NCBI GenBank assembly: GCA_017849435.1
Contig: JAFIGY010000002.1
Span: 372,001 to 436,000 of the forward strand
Source: Chitinophaga niabensis
GTDB taxonomy: Bacteria; Bacteroidota; Bacteroidia; Chitinophagales; Chitinophagaceae
Direction: 5' to 3'
Length of the DNA stretch: 64,000 nucleotides
Shown: positions 8,380 through 17,557 of the stretch, in pieces
Numbering within the stretch: position 1 is the stretch's first letter
Layout: every line of letters begins with the position of its first letter
The notes under the pieces: generated by a model
Told to the model about the DNA's origin: nothing
The model's input: the letters and a program-made list of their open reading frames with translations, nothing else
The model's database searches: none
Position numbers and translations under genes: made by a program

Positions 8380-8922
8380 TCAGGGTGTTTGAATGTTACA
8401 CTGGCACCAGTGGACGAATATCAGCGAAAAGGTTTTGACCAGTTTAGCGACCTCCCTTTCCGAGCCGGCAGTGCCCTGATGGAGGCCGAGGGATTTTACG
8501 ACCCCGTTTTCTTCCATACCATAAAAACAGCCGGTGGCGGAATGGATGGCAAAACCATTCTTTACAAATCCCGTATGATTTTCCATGGCAATGCTACCCA
8601 GAATATCCGTGCGGAGCAGGGCCTTTAATTCGAAGAGTGGAATGAAAAGGTCAGGAGCGCCCACCTGGTGGCGGACATGCAGGCGGTCGTACAAACGGAG
8701 CCCTTCAGCAGATTCTCTGCTGTGGTTGATCCGGACGTCTTTGATCTCGTCCATCTCCTCGCCAACAGTACACAGCTTACAGATGTTGATGAATTCAGCC
8801 TGTCGCCAGTCATTTCCGGAAAAGGTCACCGTAAAATCCGGGTAAGCGGGCAAGTTGGTCATGGGAGGGCGTTCATTGGAAACGGTCGGTAGGGTGAACC
8901 AGGTATCCATTGGTGAACACAT
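8380..8922 (-). CDS. Hypothetical protein, unrecognised
   Basis: About 180 residues from the ATG at 8922; Met at 8910 or 8862 are alternatives. I do not recognise a family. The composition is that of a soluble globular protein (TVTFSGNDWRQAEFINICK, DIKDVRINHS-like segments) with no signal peptide or membrane helix. A weak -7-like sequence (TATATTCG) lies just upstream. It follows rlpA on the same strand after 47 bases and may be read with it. The opposite frames here are fragmented, which supports the minus-strand reading. Confidence 0.55.
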   Translation of the reverse strand: MCSPMDTWFTLPTVSNERPPMTNLPAYPDFTVTFSGNDWRQAEFINICKLCTVGEEMDEIKDVRINHSRESAEGLRLYDRLHVRHQVGAPDLFIPLFELKALLRTDILGSIAMENHTGFVKNGFAIHSATGCFYGMEENGVVKSLGLHQGTAGSEREVAKLVKTFSLIFVHWCQCNIQTP

Positions 8923-8969
8923 CACTTTACCCGAATATATGACGAAAATTTGTTAAAAGAAAGGGATTT

Positions 8970-9338
8970 TTAACGACGCGGTTTTTTATAACGGATCTTC
9001 ACATTGGCTGTACCGGAAGGGATCATCCCGAGTTTACGGGCAGCTTTCTTTGACAGGTCGATGATACGGCCGGATACAAACGGACCGCGGTCGTTGATCC
9101 GTACTTTCACCGTGCGGCCGTTATCCAGGTTGGTCACCTTTACCCGGGAACCGAATGGGAGGCTGCGGTGTGCGGCGGTGAGGTGTTGTTGTTTGAAAGT
9201 TTCGCCACTGGCGGTTCTGCGGCCCTGAAACTTGTCGGCATAAAAAGAAGCCCTGCCGCTTTCCGTCACTTTGCGTGCACAGGAAGATGCCAGTAAAAAG
9301 ATAACCGGCAGGATAAAAAAATGGTTCCGTTGTGCCAT
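8970..9338 (-). CDS. rlpA: RlpA-like septal ring lytic transglycosylase (minimal form)
   Basis: 122 residues with a lipoprotein signal (lipobox LASSC, Cys20), so membrane-anchored, followed by just one double-psi beta-barrel domain. E46 (ASGE), H57 ([11 protein letters not shown]) and D83 (INDRGPF) match in motif and spacing (11 and 26 residues) the catalytic Glu, His and Asp described for Pseudomonas RlpA, which cleaves glycan strands lacking stem peptides. The SPOR domain that targets classical RlpA to the septum is absent. It begins five bases after the GNAT gene, so the two form an operon. Confidence 0.9.
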   Translation of the reverse strand: MAQRNHFFILPVIFLLASSCARKVTESGRASFYADKFQGRRTASGETFKQQHLTAAHRSLPFGSRVKVTNLDNGRTVKVRINDRGPFVSGRIIDLSKKAARKLGMIPSGTANVKIRYKKPRR

Positions 9339-9343
9339 GACCG

Positions 9344-9841
9344 TTATAACTTCATCTGCATAATGCTGTCATTCATAAAATAGCCGTTGCCGATATCGAT
9401 ATCTTCTTCTCCGACTTTTGTAAAACCGTAACGCTCATAAAAACCGGTGGCCTTATTGTGGCGATTCACGTTCAGGGAAAGATGTTCCATACCGGCATCC
9501 CGTGATGCGAGCACCACCGCATCCATCAGGGCGCGGCCAATGCTTTTACCCTGCATTTCAGGCAGGATATAGATCTTGTGCAATTTTGATACCGGTTTGC
9601 CTTTGTAATGAAGCTCATATCCTGCAAATCCGCCAAAAACACCGTCCACGGCAGCGAGAAGAAAAACCACACCTTGTTCTTCCACCTGTTTCAGCAATAC
9701 GGCATCATCATACATCATCTGCAGCATGTAAGTGATCTGTTCCGGCAGAAGGATGTCTTTGAATGTGTCCGGCCAGATTTTATAAGCAAGTTCCCGCACG
9801 ATGCGGATCTGGTCTTTTCCGGCTTTGGTGATCGTCAGCAT
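9344..9841 (-). CDS. GNAT family N-acetyltransferase
   Basis: 165 residues from the ATG at 9841 ([19 protein letters not shown]), the natural start of a GNAT domain. An in-frame start further upstream would add 23 residues without similarity. The acetyl-CoA loop is seen as [17 protein letters not shown], followed by [20 protein letters not shown], typical of this fold. The acceptor is unknown. It is the first gene of a likely two-gene unit with rlpA and is divergent from the lipase gene, whose start lies about 60 bases away. Confidence 0.88.
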   Translation of the reverse strand: MLTITKAGKDQIRIVRELAYKIWPDTFKDILLPEQITYMLQMMYDDAVLLKQVEEQGVVFLLAAVDGVFGGFAGYELHYKGKPVSKLHKIYILPEMQGKSIGRALMDAVVLASRDAGMEHLSLNVNRHNKATGFYERYGFTKVGEEDIDIGNGYFMNDSIMQMKL

Positions 9842-9904
9842 ATGTTGCAATTTACGGCATATCAACATTGACGCTACATTTTTGTTAAGTTTACAAAAAA
9901 ACGC

Positions 9905-10975
9905 ATGCAACGTTTATTATGGGTGATCCTCGCCTTTGTTTATTTTCCCCTGCAGGCCCAGCAATTGAAACCCGGTTTTGACCCTAAAGAATTTTACGAT
10001 CTGATGGAGCTGGTCAAGTGGGGGGACAGCTCCGCGGTGAGTAAGTCTTTCGATCACTTCAAATTATTGTATGTATCCCCGGAAGTGGGCTTTTACAACC
10101 GCTGGTTATTGTGGAAGCGGAACGATGGCGTTGGCGTGATCCAGATCCGCGGCACGGTTTCCCATCAGGAGAGCTGGCTTGCCAATTTTTATGCGGCCAT
10201 GATCCCCGCCTCCGGTTGCATACAGCTGACGGACAGTACCCGCTTCACATATAAGCTCGCCGCGGATTCCGGCACTGCGTATGTGCATACCGGTTGGACC
10301 ATTGCCCTGGGGTATATGGCGCCGGACATTGTTGCGCATATTAAATCGATGTATGCGGAAGGCGTGAAGGAGTTTATCATCCTTGGGTACAGTCAGGGTG
10401 GGGCGATTGCTTTCCTGACCCGGTCTTATCTAGAATACCTGCCGGGTATGCCCCGGGATATCCTGTATAAAACCTACTGTGGTGCGGCGCCCAAGCCGGG
10501 GAACCTTTACTATGCTTATGACTTTGACCTCATCACGCGGAACGGATGGGGTTTCAGGGTGGTGAACAGCGCAGACTGGGTACCGGAAACACCATTATCC
10601 CTGCAAACCGTGAATGATTTCAATCCGGTGAATCCCTTTATGAATGTGCGTGGAGAACTGAAGAAACAGAAATTCTTTGTGCGTTTATACGGCACTATGG
10701 TATATAACAAGCTGACGCGTACTACAAACCGCTCTGTGCGCAGGTTCCGCAAATACCTTGGAGGTTTTGTGTACAAACTATCCAGCAAACATCTGCCGCA
10801 GTTGAAGCAGCCGTGTTATGTGTACAGCAATAATTACATGACGGCAGGAGCACCGATCATACTGATGGCAGATGAGGCGTATCATCAAAAATTTCCGTTC
10901 AACGGTAAGAACATCTTCGTGCATCATTTTCCGGAGCCGTACCTGTATCTGCTGAAGAAATACTATCCATTCTAG
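9905..10975 (+). CDS. Secreted class 3-type lipase family protein
   Basis: 356 residues with a signal peptide (MQRLLWVILAFVYFPLQAQ). The nucleophile elbow is GYSQGG, preceded by a beta strand (EFIILGYSQGG), as in lipase class 3 alpha/beta hydrolases. The earlier segment GVGVIQIRGT fits the oxyanion-hole strand. Asp and His of the triad are plausible in the C-terminal half (NSADWVPETP; a His near the end) but not certain. The substrate is unknown; it may act on lipids or other esters outside the cytoplasm. The stop codon overlaps that of the convergent gene (CTAG). Confidence 0.8.
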   Translation: MQRLLWVILAFVYFPLQAQQLKPGFDPKEFYDLMELVKWGDSSAVSKSFDHFKLLYVSPEVGFYNRWLLWKRNDGVGVIQIRGTVSHQESWLANFYAAMIPASGCIQLTDSTRFTYKLAADSGTAYVHTGWTIALGYMAPDIVAHIKSMYAEGVKEFIILGYSQGGAIAFLTRSYLEYLPGMPRDILYKTYCGAAPKPGNLYYAYDFDLITRNGWGFRVVNSADWVPETPLSLQTVNDFNPVNPFMNVRGELKKQKFFVRLYGTMVYNKLTRTTNRSVRRFRKYLGGFVYKLSSKHLPQLKQPCYVYSNNYMTAGAPIILMADEAYHQKFPFNGKNIFVHHFPEPYLYLLKKYYPF

Positions 10976-11526
10976 AAAGGGATGCGGGAGAAGATCTCCG
11001 GGTACACGGTTACCAGCCCGTCTTCATCCACACCGATCTCCGCTTTGAAATCCTTCACAACGCCTTCGTAGCGATAGAGTTTATCATTGAGTTTGGTATA
11101 CCATTGCTTCACGGGCCTGATCTCATCCCGGAGGATATTGATGTAGAGAACGTTCAGTTCCGTGCGTTCATTCGCTTCCAGGCGGAGGCGGTTGATGGGC
11201 AGGGTATTGGTGAACGGCGTGAGGGAAATATCAATGTCGATGCACTGCTGCCATTCCGGGCGGATGTGGCCGCTTTGGGTCCATTTCCCGTCCGGGTCCC
11301 GTTTGAGGGAGATCCAGGAGCAGTCGGCATTCTTTTCCACGGCCATTTCCAGCGAAGAAACCTGCCATAGCCGGTCTGCAATGATATCATAATTAACAGA
11401 GAAGGGCGTATCCTCGCCAAATCCCACGATCGTTCCTGCAATTCGTATATCCGTGTCAGATGTTTCCACGGTACAGTATTCCATCATTTCGTAGAAAAGG
11501 CCCTTCCAGATAACTTGTCGTTTCAT
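10972..11526 (-). CDS. Putative glycolipid-binding domain protein
   Basis: 184 residues matching the PF06475 type as I remember it: a start with GLFYEMMEYCTVE, a middle DGKW, the hallmark CIDIDISLTPFTNTLPINRL, and a final YRYEGVVKDFKAEIGVDEDGLV. No signal peptide. The name of the family comes from a proposed role and is not a demonstrated function here. It follows the YpfJ-like protease by 15 bases on the same strand, so the two are probably co-transcribed. Confidence 0.85.
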   Translation of the reverse strand: MKRQVIWKGLFYEMMEYCTVETSDTDIRIAGTIVGFGEDTPFSVNYDIIADRLWQVSSLEMAVEKNADCSWISLKRDPDGKWTQSGHIRPEWQQCIDIDISLTPFTNTLPINRLRLEANERTELNVLYINILRDEIRPVKQWYTKLNDKLYRYEGVVKDFKAEIGVDEDGLVTVYPEIFSRIPF

Positions 11527-11541
11527 GGCAAAAGAATGAGG

Positions 11542-12381
11542 TCACTGGTTGCTGTTGAAGGTATCGCCCTGGCGGATGTCTCCGGTTTCATATCCTTTTT
11601 TGAACCAGTACATGCGTTGGGCGGAAGTGCCGTGCGTGAAAGCATCCGGTACAACGTATCCGCGCGACTGTTTCTGGAGGCGGTCGTCACCAACGGCGTT
11701 TGCGGCCGCGAGCGCCTGCTCGATATCGCCCGGTTCGATGACATTTTTCATCTTCTCCGTGTAATGCGCCCATACGCCGGCGAGGAAATCCGCCTGCAGT
11801 TCGAGTTTTACGGAGTATTTGTTGTATTCGGTTTCATTCATCTGGCTTCGCATGCGTTGTACTTTTTCCGAGATGCCGAGGAGGTTCTGCACATGGTGGC
11901 CCACTTCATGTGCGATCACGTAGGCCATGGCAAAATCTCCCGGCGCGCCGAGTTTTTTCATTTCGTTGTAAAAGGAAAGATCGATATAAACCTGTTGATC
12001 CCCGGGGCAATAGAAGGGCCCGGAGGCGCTGGAGGCGTTGCCGCAGGCGGACTGTACCATATCCGTAAAAAGGACCAGTTTGGGTTCTTTGTACTGTTTG
12101 TTCATGTCTGTGAAAAGTTTGTTCCAGACATCTTCTGTTTCGGCCAGTACAACTTTCACGAACTGAACGTTGCGCTCTTCCGCAGCCTGTTGTTCCGGGG
12201 TTAGTTGCCGGGATTCCGCACCGGCCTGTTGCATGTTCATGACCTGGGAAGGGTCGCCTCCGAGGAAATAGATCAGGAGGGCGATCACAATACCGCCGAT
12301 ACCCCCACCAACAACGAGGCCGCCTCGGGATCCGCGGCGGTCTTCAACGTTTTCGCTTTCGCGATTTCCTTGCCAACGCAT
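11542..12381 (-). CDS. Neutral zinc metallopeptidase, YpfJ family
   Basis: 279 residues. A basic N-terminus is followed by a Gly-rich single membrane helix (about residues 20-40) and an extracytoplasmic metallopeptidase domain. The zinc site is HEVGHH, with ELQADFLAG downstream likely giving the third ligand. Cys residues in the ACGNASSASGPFYCPGDQ segment may form a disulfide. This is the PF04228 (YpfJ) family, whose substrates are unknown. The start MRWQGNRESENVEDRRGSRG is typical of the family. Confidence 0.93.
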   Translation of the reverse strand: MRWQGNRESENVEDRRGSRGGLVVGGGIGGIVIALLIYFLGGDPSQVMNMQQAGAESRQLTPEQQAAEERNVQFVKVVLAETEDVWNKLFTDMNKQYKEPKLVLFTDMVQSACGNASSASGPFYCPGDQQVYIDLSFYNEMKKLGAPGDFAMAYVIAHEVGHHVQNLLGISEKVQRMRSQMNETEYNKYSVKLELQADFLAGVWAHYTEKMKNVIEPGDIEQALAAANAVGDDRLQKQSRGYVVPDAFTHGTSAQRMYWFKKGYETGDIRQGDTFNSNQ

Positions 12382-12531
12382 ATAGGATTCAATATTTGGT
12401 TAGAGCTATAAATTTAAGAAATAAATGTACCGTTCGCTATTCTTTTCAGGTGTTAACACCATCATAAGGAATGAATAAACTGAACGGCCTGTTGAATGCC
12501 GGAAGCCCTTAATTTAGCTGAAAATCAGGGC

Positions 12532-12633
12532 ATGTTTCCATTGTTTGTGCAGAAGAAACTCTTTTTCCTTATCAGTATTTCCTTTTGGATTTTGGGGTTG
12601 TTAACTCAGTCGGGTCGCCTGATCCAGTATTGA
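12532..12633 (+). CDS. Candidate 33-residue small membrane protein
   Basis: An ATG ORF of 33 codons: a Lys-Lys positive start, then a hydrophobic span FFLISISFWILGLL and a short polar tail (TQSGRLIQY). A near-consensus -7 box TAATTTAG (12510-12517) lies 14 bases upstream, with TTG at 12492-12494. A hairpin follows 19 bases after the stop. That combination suggests a small independent transcription unit. It could also be the decayed signal peptide of a lost secreted protein. No homologue is known to me. Confidence 0.35.
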   Translation: MFPLFVQKKLFFLISISFWILGLLTQSGRLIQY

Positions 12634-12652
12634 GGTTAATGATTTTATGCAT

Positions 12653-12674
12653 GGCGCAAGTGTCTACTTGTGCC
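12653..12674 (+). terminator. Hairpin after the small membrane ORF
   Basis: GGCGCAAG, six-base loop, CTTGTGCC (one G-T pair), followed by GGTTTATTT. The T run is weak, so termination is only plausible. Confidence 0.4.
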
Positions 12675-12775
12675 GGTTTATTTAAGAAAAAAATAATCTG
12701 AATGAAAAAAGGAACCCCGTTTCACATATAAAGCAAACTGGATTATCTTAGCTATCGCGTTGGAAGAAACGATGC

Positions 12776-12783
12776 TACCTTTG
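12776..12783 (+). promoter_or_regulatory. -7 box of the GH2/DUF6259 operon
   Basis: TACCTTTG is a perfect TAnnTTTG. The only TTG upstream (12760-12762) is closer than the usual spacing. The leader to the ATG at 12892 would be about 100 bases. Confidence 0.5.
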
Positions 12784-12891
12784 CGGGATTGGCTACCAGG
12801 CAGTATTACAGGCGACCGCATCTTTCCTGTTCCAAATTCTCCTATTTCGGAAGTACGCTCAATATCCGGACACGTTATAAAACAGCATTCT

Positions 12892-15300
12892 ATGGATCCA
12901 TTTAACGGCATCTCAAACTCTGCGGGCAAAAGTTCGCGAAGACAATTCATTCGAAATTGTTCGGCCGGGGCTATTGCGCTAACCTGTGGTTCTCTGACGA
13001 GCTGCCTGACGCTTAAAAGCGGCCATACACCATCGGGAAAGGCAAGCCGGATTGTTCCATTTAATCAGAACTGGCTGTTTGGAGGAAAACTTAACGCGGC
13101 CATGCCCGGTGCAGCTATTGATGATGCCTCCTTTGCACCGGTCACTTTACCACACTGCGCCGTAAATCTCTCCTGGCGGGAATGGAATCCTGCAGACTGG
13201 CAGGATGTATGGATATACCGTAAGCACTTCACTCTCCCCAAAGACATAGCGGGGATGCGTATATTCCTCCATTTCGATGGTGTGATGGTGGGTGCCACCC
13301 CGGTTATTAACGGGCATGCGCTTCCTCCGCATCTTGGCGGGTATTTGCCTTTCAGCTATGAGATCACGGAATGGATACGCAACGAAAATACGCTTACGGT
13401 GATGGTGGATGCCCGCTGGAGTAACGTTCCACCGCAAGGAGCCCCGGCCGGTGCAAAGCGTATCGACTACCTGGAGCCCGGAGGAATTCACCGGTCCGTT
13501 AGACTGGAGGCCGTTCCCACCATCTTCATCAGCGATGTTTTTGCAAAACCGGTCCAGGTACTTGAGCCCTCCCGCCGCATAGATGTTAATTGCACGCTGG
13601 ATGCAGCGGCCTTACCGGAAGGACCGGTGCAACTGAAAGCAGAGATAAGGAACGGACAGCGCATTGTTGCAACAGTTCAACAGGCGATGACCATTGAGAA
13701 AAAAGGCAGGATTGAAGCCGCGCTGGTCCTTTCCAACCTGAAGGATGTTACTCTTTGGGATGTAGATAACCCTTTTCTCTATGATGTAACTGTTACGTTG
13801 TTGGTGAACGGAAAGCCGCTGCATGATTATCATACCCGGATCGGATTGAGGGAAGCCCGGTTTGAAAAGGACGGATTCTTTCTAAATGGCCGCAGGCTGC
13901 AACTCTTCGGGCTCAACCGTCATGAGATCTTTCCGTATGTGGGATTTGCCTTACCGGACAGGGTCATGCGGCATGATGCAGAAATGTTGAAAAAGGAATT
14001 CAATTGCAATATCGTACGTTGCTCTCACTATCCTCAGACCGAAGCGTTCTTAAACGCCTGCGATGAACTGGGGCTGCTGGTTTGGGAAGAAATTCCGGGC
14101 TGGAATTATATCGGGAACGATCCGTGGAAAGAATTAGTGGTGCGGGATGTACAGGATATGATCATCCGGGACCGGAATCACCCATCGATCATCATCTGGG
14201 GAACGCGCGTTAATGAATCGCCCAATGAAGTGGAGCTCTACAAGCGAACCAGGGCGCTGGCCCGGTCTTTGGATGATTCGAGGCCCAGCTCCGGATCAAT
14301 GACGGCACATTCCACAAGGAACTGGGAGGAAGATGTTTTTGCCTTTGATGATTATCATGCTGATCCTGACGGGAGCGTTGGGATCAGGGAACCGCTGGAA
14401 GGCGTTCCCTATATGCTTGCAGAGGCGGTGGGACAATTTAATTACGCGGAAAAGAAGGGATTTAATTGCATGTACCGCCGCGATGCTGCTCCCCGGATAC
14501 AACAGCTACAGGCGCTCTACCATGCGCAGGCACATAATAAAGCAGCCGACAGTCCGCGCAACTGTGGCGTTATTGGCTGGTGTGCTTTCGAATATTCCAG
14601 TCTGGTCAATTCTTACAAAGCGATCAAGAATCCGGGCGTGGCGGATGTTTTTCGGATCCCTAAAATTGGCGCGTCATTTTATCAATCGCAGGGCAATCCG
14701 GAGGTTGCACCCGCCATACATCCCAACTTTTATTGGGATTTCGGGCCGGCATCGCCCACAGGTCCGGGGAAACAGGCAGCCATTTTCTCAAATTGTGAGC
14801 GACTGGAAGTGTTCATTGATCAACATCATTTTGCCAGCCTTCTTCCTGATCGTAAAAATTACCTCCATCTGAAACACCCTCCTTTCTTCATCGATCTTGA
14901 AATGGATGGAAATAAACGTCCTGAATTGCGGATAGATGGATTTGTGGGAAATCAGCTGCGGTTATCCCGGAGCTTTAGTTCAAATCCCGAACAGGATCAG
15001 TTACTGCTGGCAGCTGACGACAAGGAGTTGATGGGCGATGGTTCGGATGCGACGAGGGTAGTATTTTTTATAGCAGATAAGTATGGCGCCCACAGGCCAT
15101 TTGCGGAAGGCAAAATAGATTTTGCCATAGATGGACCGGGAGATATGATCGGCATTAATCCTTTTGATCTGAAGGAAAGCGGGGGCGCAGGTGCGATCTG
15201 GGTAAAAACGAAAGCGGGGAAGTCCGGGCACATTACGATAAAGGCCACCCATCCCCATTTTGGTACAAAAACCGTTAGTATCAGCGTAAACAGTATATAA
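12892..15300 (+). CDS. Tat-exported lipoprotein glycoside hydrolase family 2
   Basis: 802 residues from the ATG at 12892. A twin-arginine signal (SSRRQFIRN) leads to a lipobox-like LTSC (Cys38), so it is probably anchored in the periplasm. A GH2 sugar-binding and immunoglobulin-like region (residues about 60-330) precedes the TIM barrel. The GH2 signature RDRNHPSIIIWGTRVNES carries the Asn-Glu acid/base pair, and MLAEAVGQF is the likely nucleophile strand. A C-terminal region with beta-sandwich character follows. It could be a beta-galactosidase, glucuronidase or mannosidase; specificity cannot be read. The next gene starts one base after its stop. Confidence 0.9.
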   Translation: MDPFNGISNSAGKSSRRQFIRNCSAGAIALTCGSLTSCLTLKSGHTPSGKASRIVPFNQNWLFGGKLNAAMPGAAIDDASFAPVTLPHCAVNLSWREWNPADWQDVWIYRKHFTLPKDIAGMRIFLHFDGVMVGATPVINGHALPPHLGGYLPFSYEITEWIRNENTLTVMVDARWSNVPPQGAPAGAKRIDYLEPGGIHRSVRLEAVPTIFISDVFAKPVQVLEPSRRIDVNCTLDAAALPEGPVQLKAEIRNGQRIVATVQQAMTIEKKGRIEAALVLSNLKDVTLWDVDNPFLYDVTVTLLVNGKPLHDYHTRIGLREARFEKDGFFLNGRRLQLFGLNRHEIFPYVGFALPDRVMRHDAEMLKKEFNCNIVRCSHYPQTEAFLNACDELGLLVWEEIPGWNYIGNDPWKELVVRDVQDMIIRDRNHPSIIIWGTRVNESPNEVELYKRTRALARSLDDSRPSSGSMTAHSTRNWEEDVFAFDDYHADPDGSVGIREPLEGVPYMLAEAVGQFNYAEKKGFNCMYRRDAAPRIQQLQALYHAQAHNKAADSPRNCGVIGWCAFEYSSLVNSYKAIKNPGVADVFRIPKIGASFYQSQGNPEVAPAIHPNFYWDFGPASPTGPGKQAAIFSNCERLEVFIDQHHFASLLPDRKNYLHLKHPPFFIDLEMDGNKRPELRIDGFVGNQLRLSRSFSSNPEQDQLLLAADDKELMGDGSDATRVVFFIADKYGAHRPFAEGKIDFAIDGPGDMIGINPFDLKESGGAGAIWVKTKAGKSGHITIKATHPHFGTKTVSISVNSI

Positions 15301-15301
15301 C

Positions 15302-17455
15302 ATGAAAAACAATTCACGCAAATTATGGCCATGGTTCATCACATGGATGATAAGTTTGTTGATGATCCTTCCGAATATGTCAATAGCATCGGATATTGAA
15401 TTGAAAGATGGAAAACTCAGGATCGTTTTTAATGCTGAAACAGGGGCCATCATCAGATTGGAAAACCTTGAAACAGGGTGGGTAATTGACAGAAGAGCCG
15501 CACTGGGCATATCATTCAGGATGCATGCCCCCTTGCCCGACCGGCGCTATAATTTTATTTATGGGCAACAGCAACGTGCTACCGTGAAAAGAATTTCGGA
15601 ACAGGAAATTCATTTTGAATGGAAAAATCTGAAAAGCGAATATGGGGGCACATTGCCTTTGACATTCAGTGCAGCAGTTACTTTAACGGATGGGAAAATA
15701 ACCTTCTCCGGCAAGCTGATCAATAATACTGACCTGACGGTAGAAACGGTAGAGTATCCGTATCTGGCCGACCTGAACCCTCCTTCCAAAAGCACGGCTA
15801 TCCATGCGCGCACCATGTGGTATGGGAACCTGGAATCCGAGGAAATATATCCCGGCTTCGAAAACAGAAAAGGTTATTGGGGCGTATTCAATCCTGTAAA
15901 AACCAAAGATTCTCACCGCAGCCTGTATTGTTTATTGCAATCCGGCGGCCAGGGGCTATACGTCGGGCTTCAGGATCCAACGCAGCGGTATCTCGTACAG
16001 TATACATTTGAACAGCATCCTGCGAATATCAACTCGGTAAACGCTTTGATACCACAAACGGATAGTATTTCCGGAATAACGGTCAATACAGAATTCCGGT
16101 TATGCCATTTTCTATTTGCAGCGCCCCACTCGGTAACGGGCCTGATGCCTGTTATGTTTACGGGGTATAAGGGAGACTGGCAGGCGGGTGTGGATATTTA
16201 TAAAGCGTGGAGGAAAACCTGGTTCCGGCAACCCCATTTACCGTCGTGGATACAGGACGTACATTCCTGGATGCAATTGCAGATCAATTCTCCGGAAGAT
16301 GACCGGCGGGTAAAGTTTAAAGACCTCTATCAATACGGAAAGGAATGTGCGGACAATGGCGTGACGGCCATTCAGCTGGTCGGCTGGAATAAATTGGGGC
16401 AGGATGGGAATGATCCCCTGCAGGACTTCGATCCGAATTTAGGCACACATGAAGAGTTGCAAGCGGTGATAAAGAAGATAGAAAGCCTCGGCGTGAAGGT
16501 CATCCTGTTTGGAAAAATAAACTGGGCCGATAAAAGTACACAGGCTTATAAGGATGAATTATATAAGTATGAGGCGAAGGACCCTTATGGCGTAGCCTAT
16601 GAACAAGGAGGGTATAGTTATTACACACCTACTCAACTGGCCGGTATCAATAATCATCGCCGTTCGGTAATGGATTTTAACAGCCCGGGGTATCAGAAAA
16701 TTGTGGCAAGGGAATTTCAGAAGGTGCTCGATCTGGAACCCTCCGGATGGCTGTTTGATGAAAACTGCCATCATGGCACCGTGTTATATAATTTTGCCCC
16801 GGATCATGGATACAAGGCACCGGGATTCATTTATGGAGGGGATATGCCCATGGCGGCCATGTTGAATAAGATGGCGCAAAAAAAGAACCCTGATTTCCTC
16901 TTTGCCGGAGAAGGTCACCAGGACTGGCTGATGCAGTACTATCCCTGTTCTTATTTCAGGATGAATTTATCTTCCACGTCCGTAGACAGGTATATTGACC
17001 CGCAGGCGCCGCTTGTGGTGGCCGTCACCGGGGTAGATGACCGTGAAAAGCTGAATCTGATCCTGTTGAACCGATATATTATCAGCTATGAACCGTATTT
17101 TTTCAAGGGGCATGTGAATGATTTCCCGTTAACGCTGGAGTACGGCAAAAAAATAGATGCGCTCCGGCGTAAATACAAACAATGGTTGTGGGATGCGGCA
17201 TTTAAGGATATAACAGGAGCAAAAGTAAACGCCAACGGGTTTCACCGGTATGCTGTTTTTCAAACGGAATCCGGCAGGAAGGCCGTTGTGATAGCGAATA
17301 TGGAAAAAGAAAAGAGTATCCGGGCGAAAGTAGCGTTAACAGGGAAAGATGCCGGCGAGTTTAACCTGGCCACACCGGAAAACCCCGATGCTGTTGGAAA
17401 TACAGGCATTGTGGATATACCGGCCCGTTCAGTTGTTGTGCTGATGGAAAAATAA
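15302..17455 (+). CDS. DUF6259-type secreted glycosidase-like protein
   Basis: 717 residues with a signal peptide (WFITWMISLLMILPNMSIAS). The N-terminal 250 residues are a beta-rich galactose-mutarotase-like domain (LKDGKLRIVFNAETGAI). The centre is a TIM-barrel-like region with GVTAIQLVGWNKLGQ, GVKVILFGKINWAD and SGWLFDENCHHG. A beta domain closes the protein. This resembles the DUF6259 family, related to clan-D glycosidases. GWLFDENC and LFAGEGHQDW supply candidate acidic catalytic residues. It is translationally coupled to the GH2 gene, so the two probably act on the same glycan. No transporter or SusCD pair accompanies them. Confidence 0.85.
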   Translation: MKNNSRKLWPWFITWMISLLMILPNMSIASDIELKDGKLRIVFNAETGAIIRLENLETGWVIDRRAALGISFRMHAPLPDRRYNFIYGQQQRATVKRISEQEIHFEWKNLKSEYGGTLPLTFSAAVTLTDGKITFSGKLINNTDLTVETVEYPYLADLNPPSKSTAIHARTMWYGNLESEEIYPGFENRKGYWGVFNPVKTKDSHRSLYCLLQSGGQGLYVGLQDPTQRYLVQYTFEQHPANINSVNALIPQTDSISGITVNTEFRLCHFLFAAPHSVTGLMPVMFTGYKGDWQAGVDIYKAWRKTWFRQPHLPSWIQDVHSWMQLQINSPEDDRRVKFKDLYQYGKECADNGVTAIQLVGWNKLGQDGNDPLQDFDPNLGTHEELQAVIKKIESLGVKVILFGKINWADKSTQAYKDELYKYEAKDPYGVAYEQGGYSYYTPTQLAGINNHRRSVMDFNSPGYQKIVAREFQKVLDLEPSGWLFDENCHHGTVLYNFAPDHGYKAPGFIYGGDMPMAAMLNKMAQKKNPDFLFAGEGHQDWLMQYYPCSYFRMNLSSTSVDRYIDPQAPLVVAVTGVDDREKLNLILLNRYIISYEPYFFKGHVNDFPLTLEYGKKIDALRRKYKQWLWDAAFKDITGAKVNANGFHRYAVFQTESGRKAVVIANMEKEKSIRAKVALTGKDAGEFNLATPENPDAVGNTGIVDIPARSVVVLMEK

Positions 17456-17468
17456 CGTATTTTTAAGT

Positions 17469-17492
17469 ATCAGGGGGGCGCCCTCCCCTGAT
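17469..17492 (+). terminator. Hairpin between the DUF6259 and hybrid kinase genes
   Basis: Stem ATCAGGGG / CCCCTGAT around an eight-base GC-rich loop, 13 bases past the stop. There is no clear T tail, so it may be a weak or processing terminator. Confidence 0.4.
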
Positions 17493-17557
17493 TGTAGAGA
17501 AAAATATTGCTTAGGACAAAAATCAAGCCTACAACACCCCTACGCAGATTATTACTT

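Larger units (their letters stand above)
12382..12891. other. 510-base intergenic region before the GH2 gene
   Basis: It holds a candidate 33-codon membrane ORF (12532-12633), a hairpin just after it (12653-12674) and a perfect -7 box for the GH2 unit (12776-12783). The rest is AT-rich and shows no recognisable gene remnant or repeat. An in-frame extension of the GH2 ORF back to 12760 exists, but the -7 box lies inside it, so it is not coding. Confidence 0.6.

Noticed and set aside
8389-8892. Several plus-strand frames (79, 86 and 74 codons) in the 8.4-8.9 kb gap
   Set aside because: They overlap each other in different frames, whereas a single minus-strand frame spans the whole region with globular composition.
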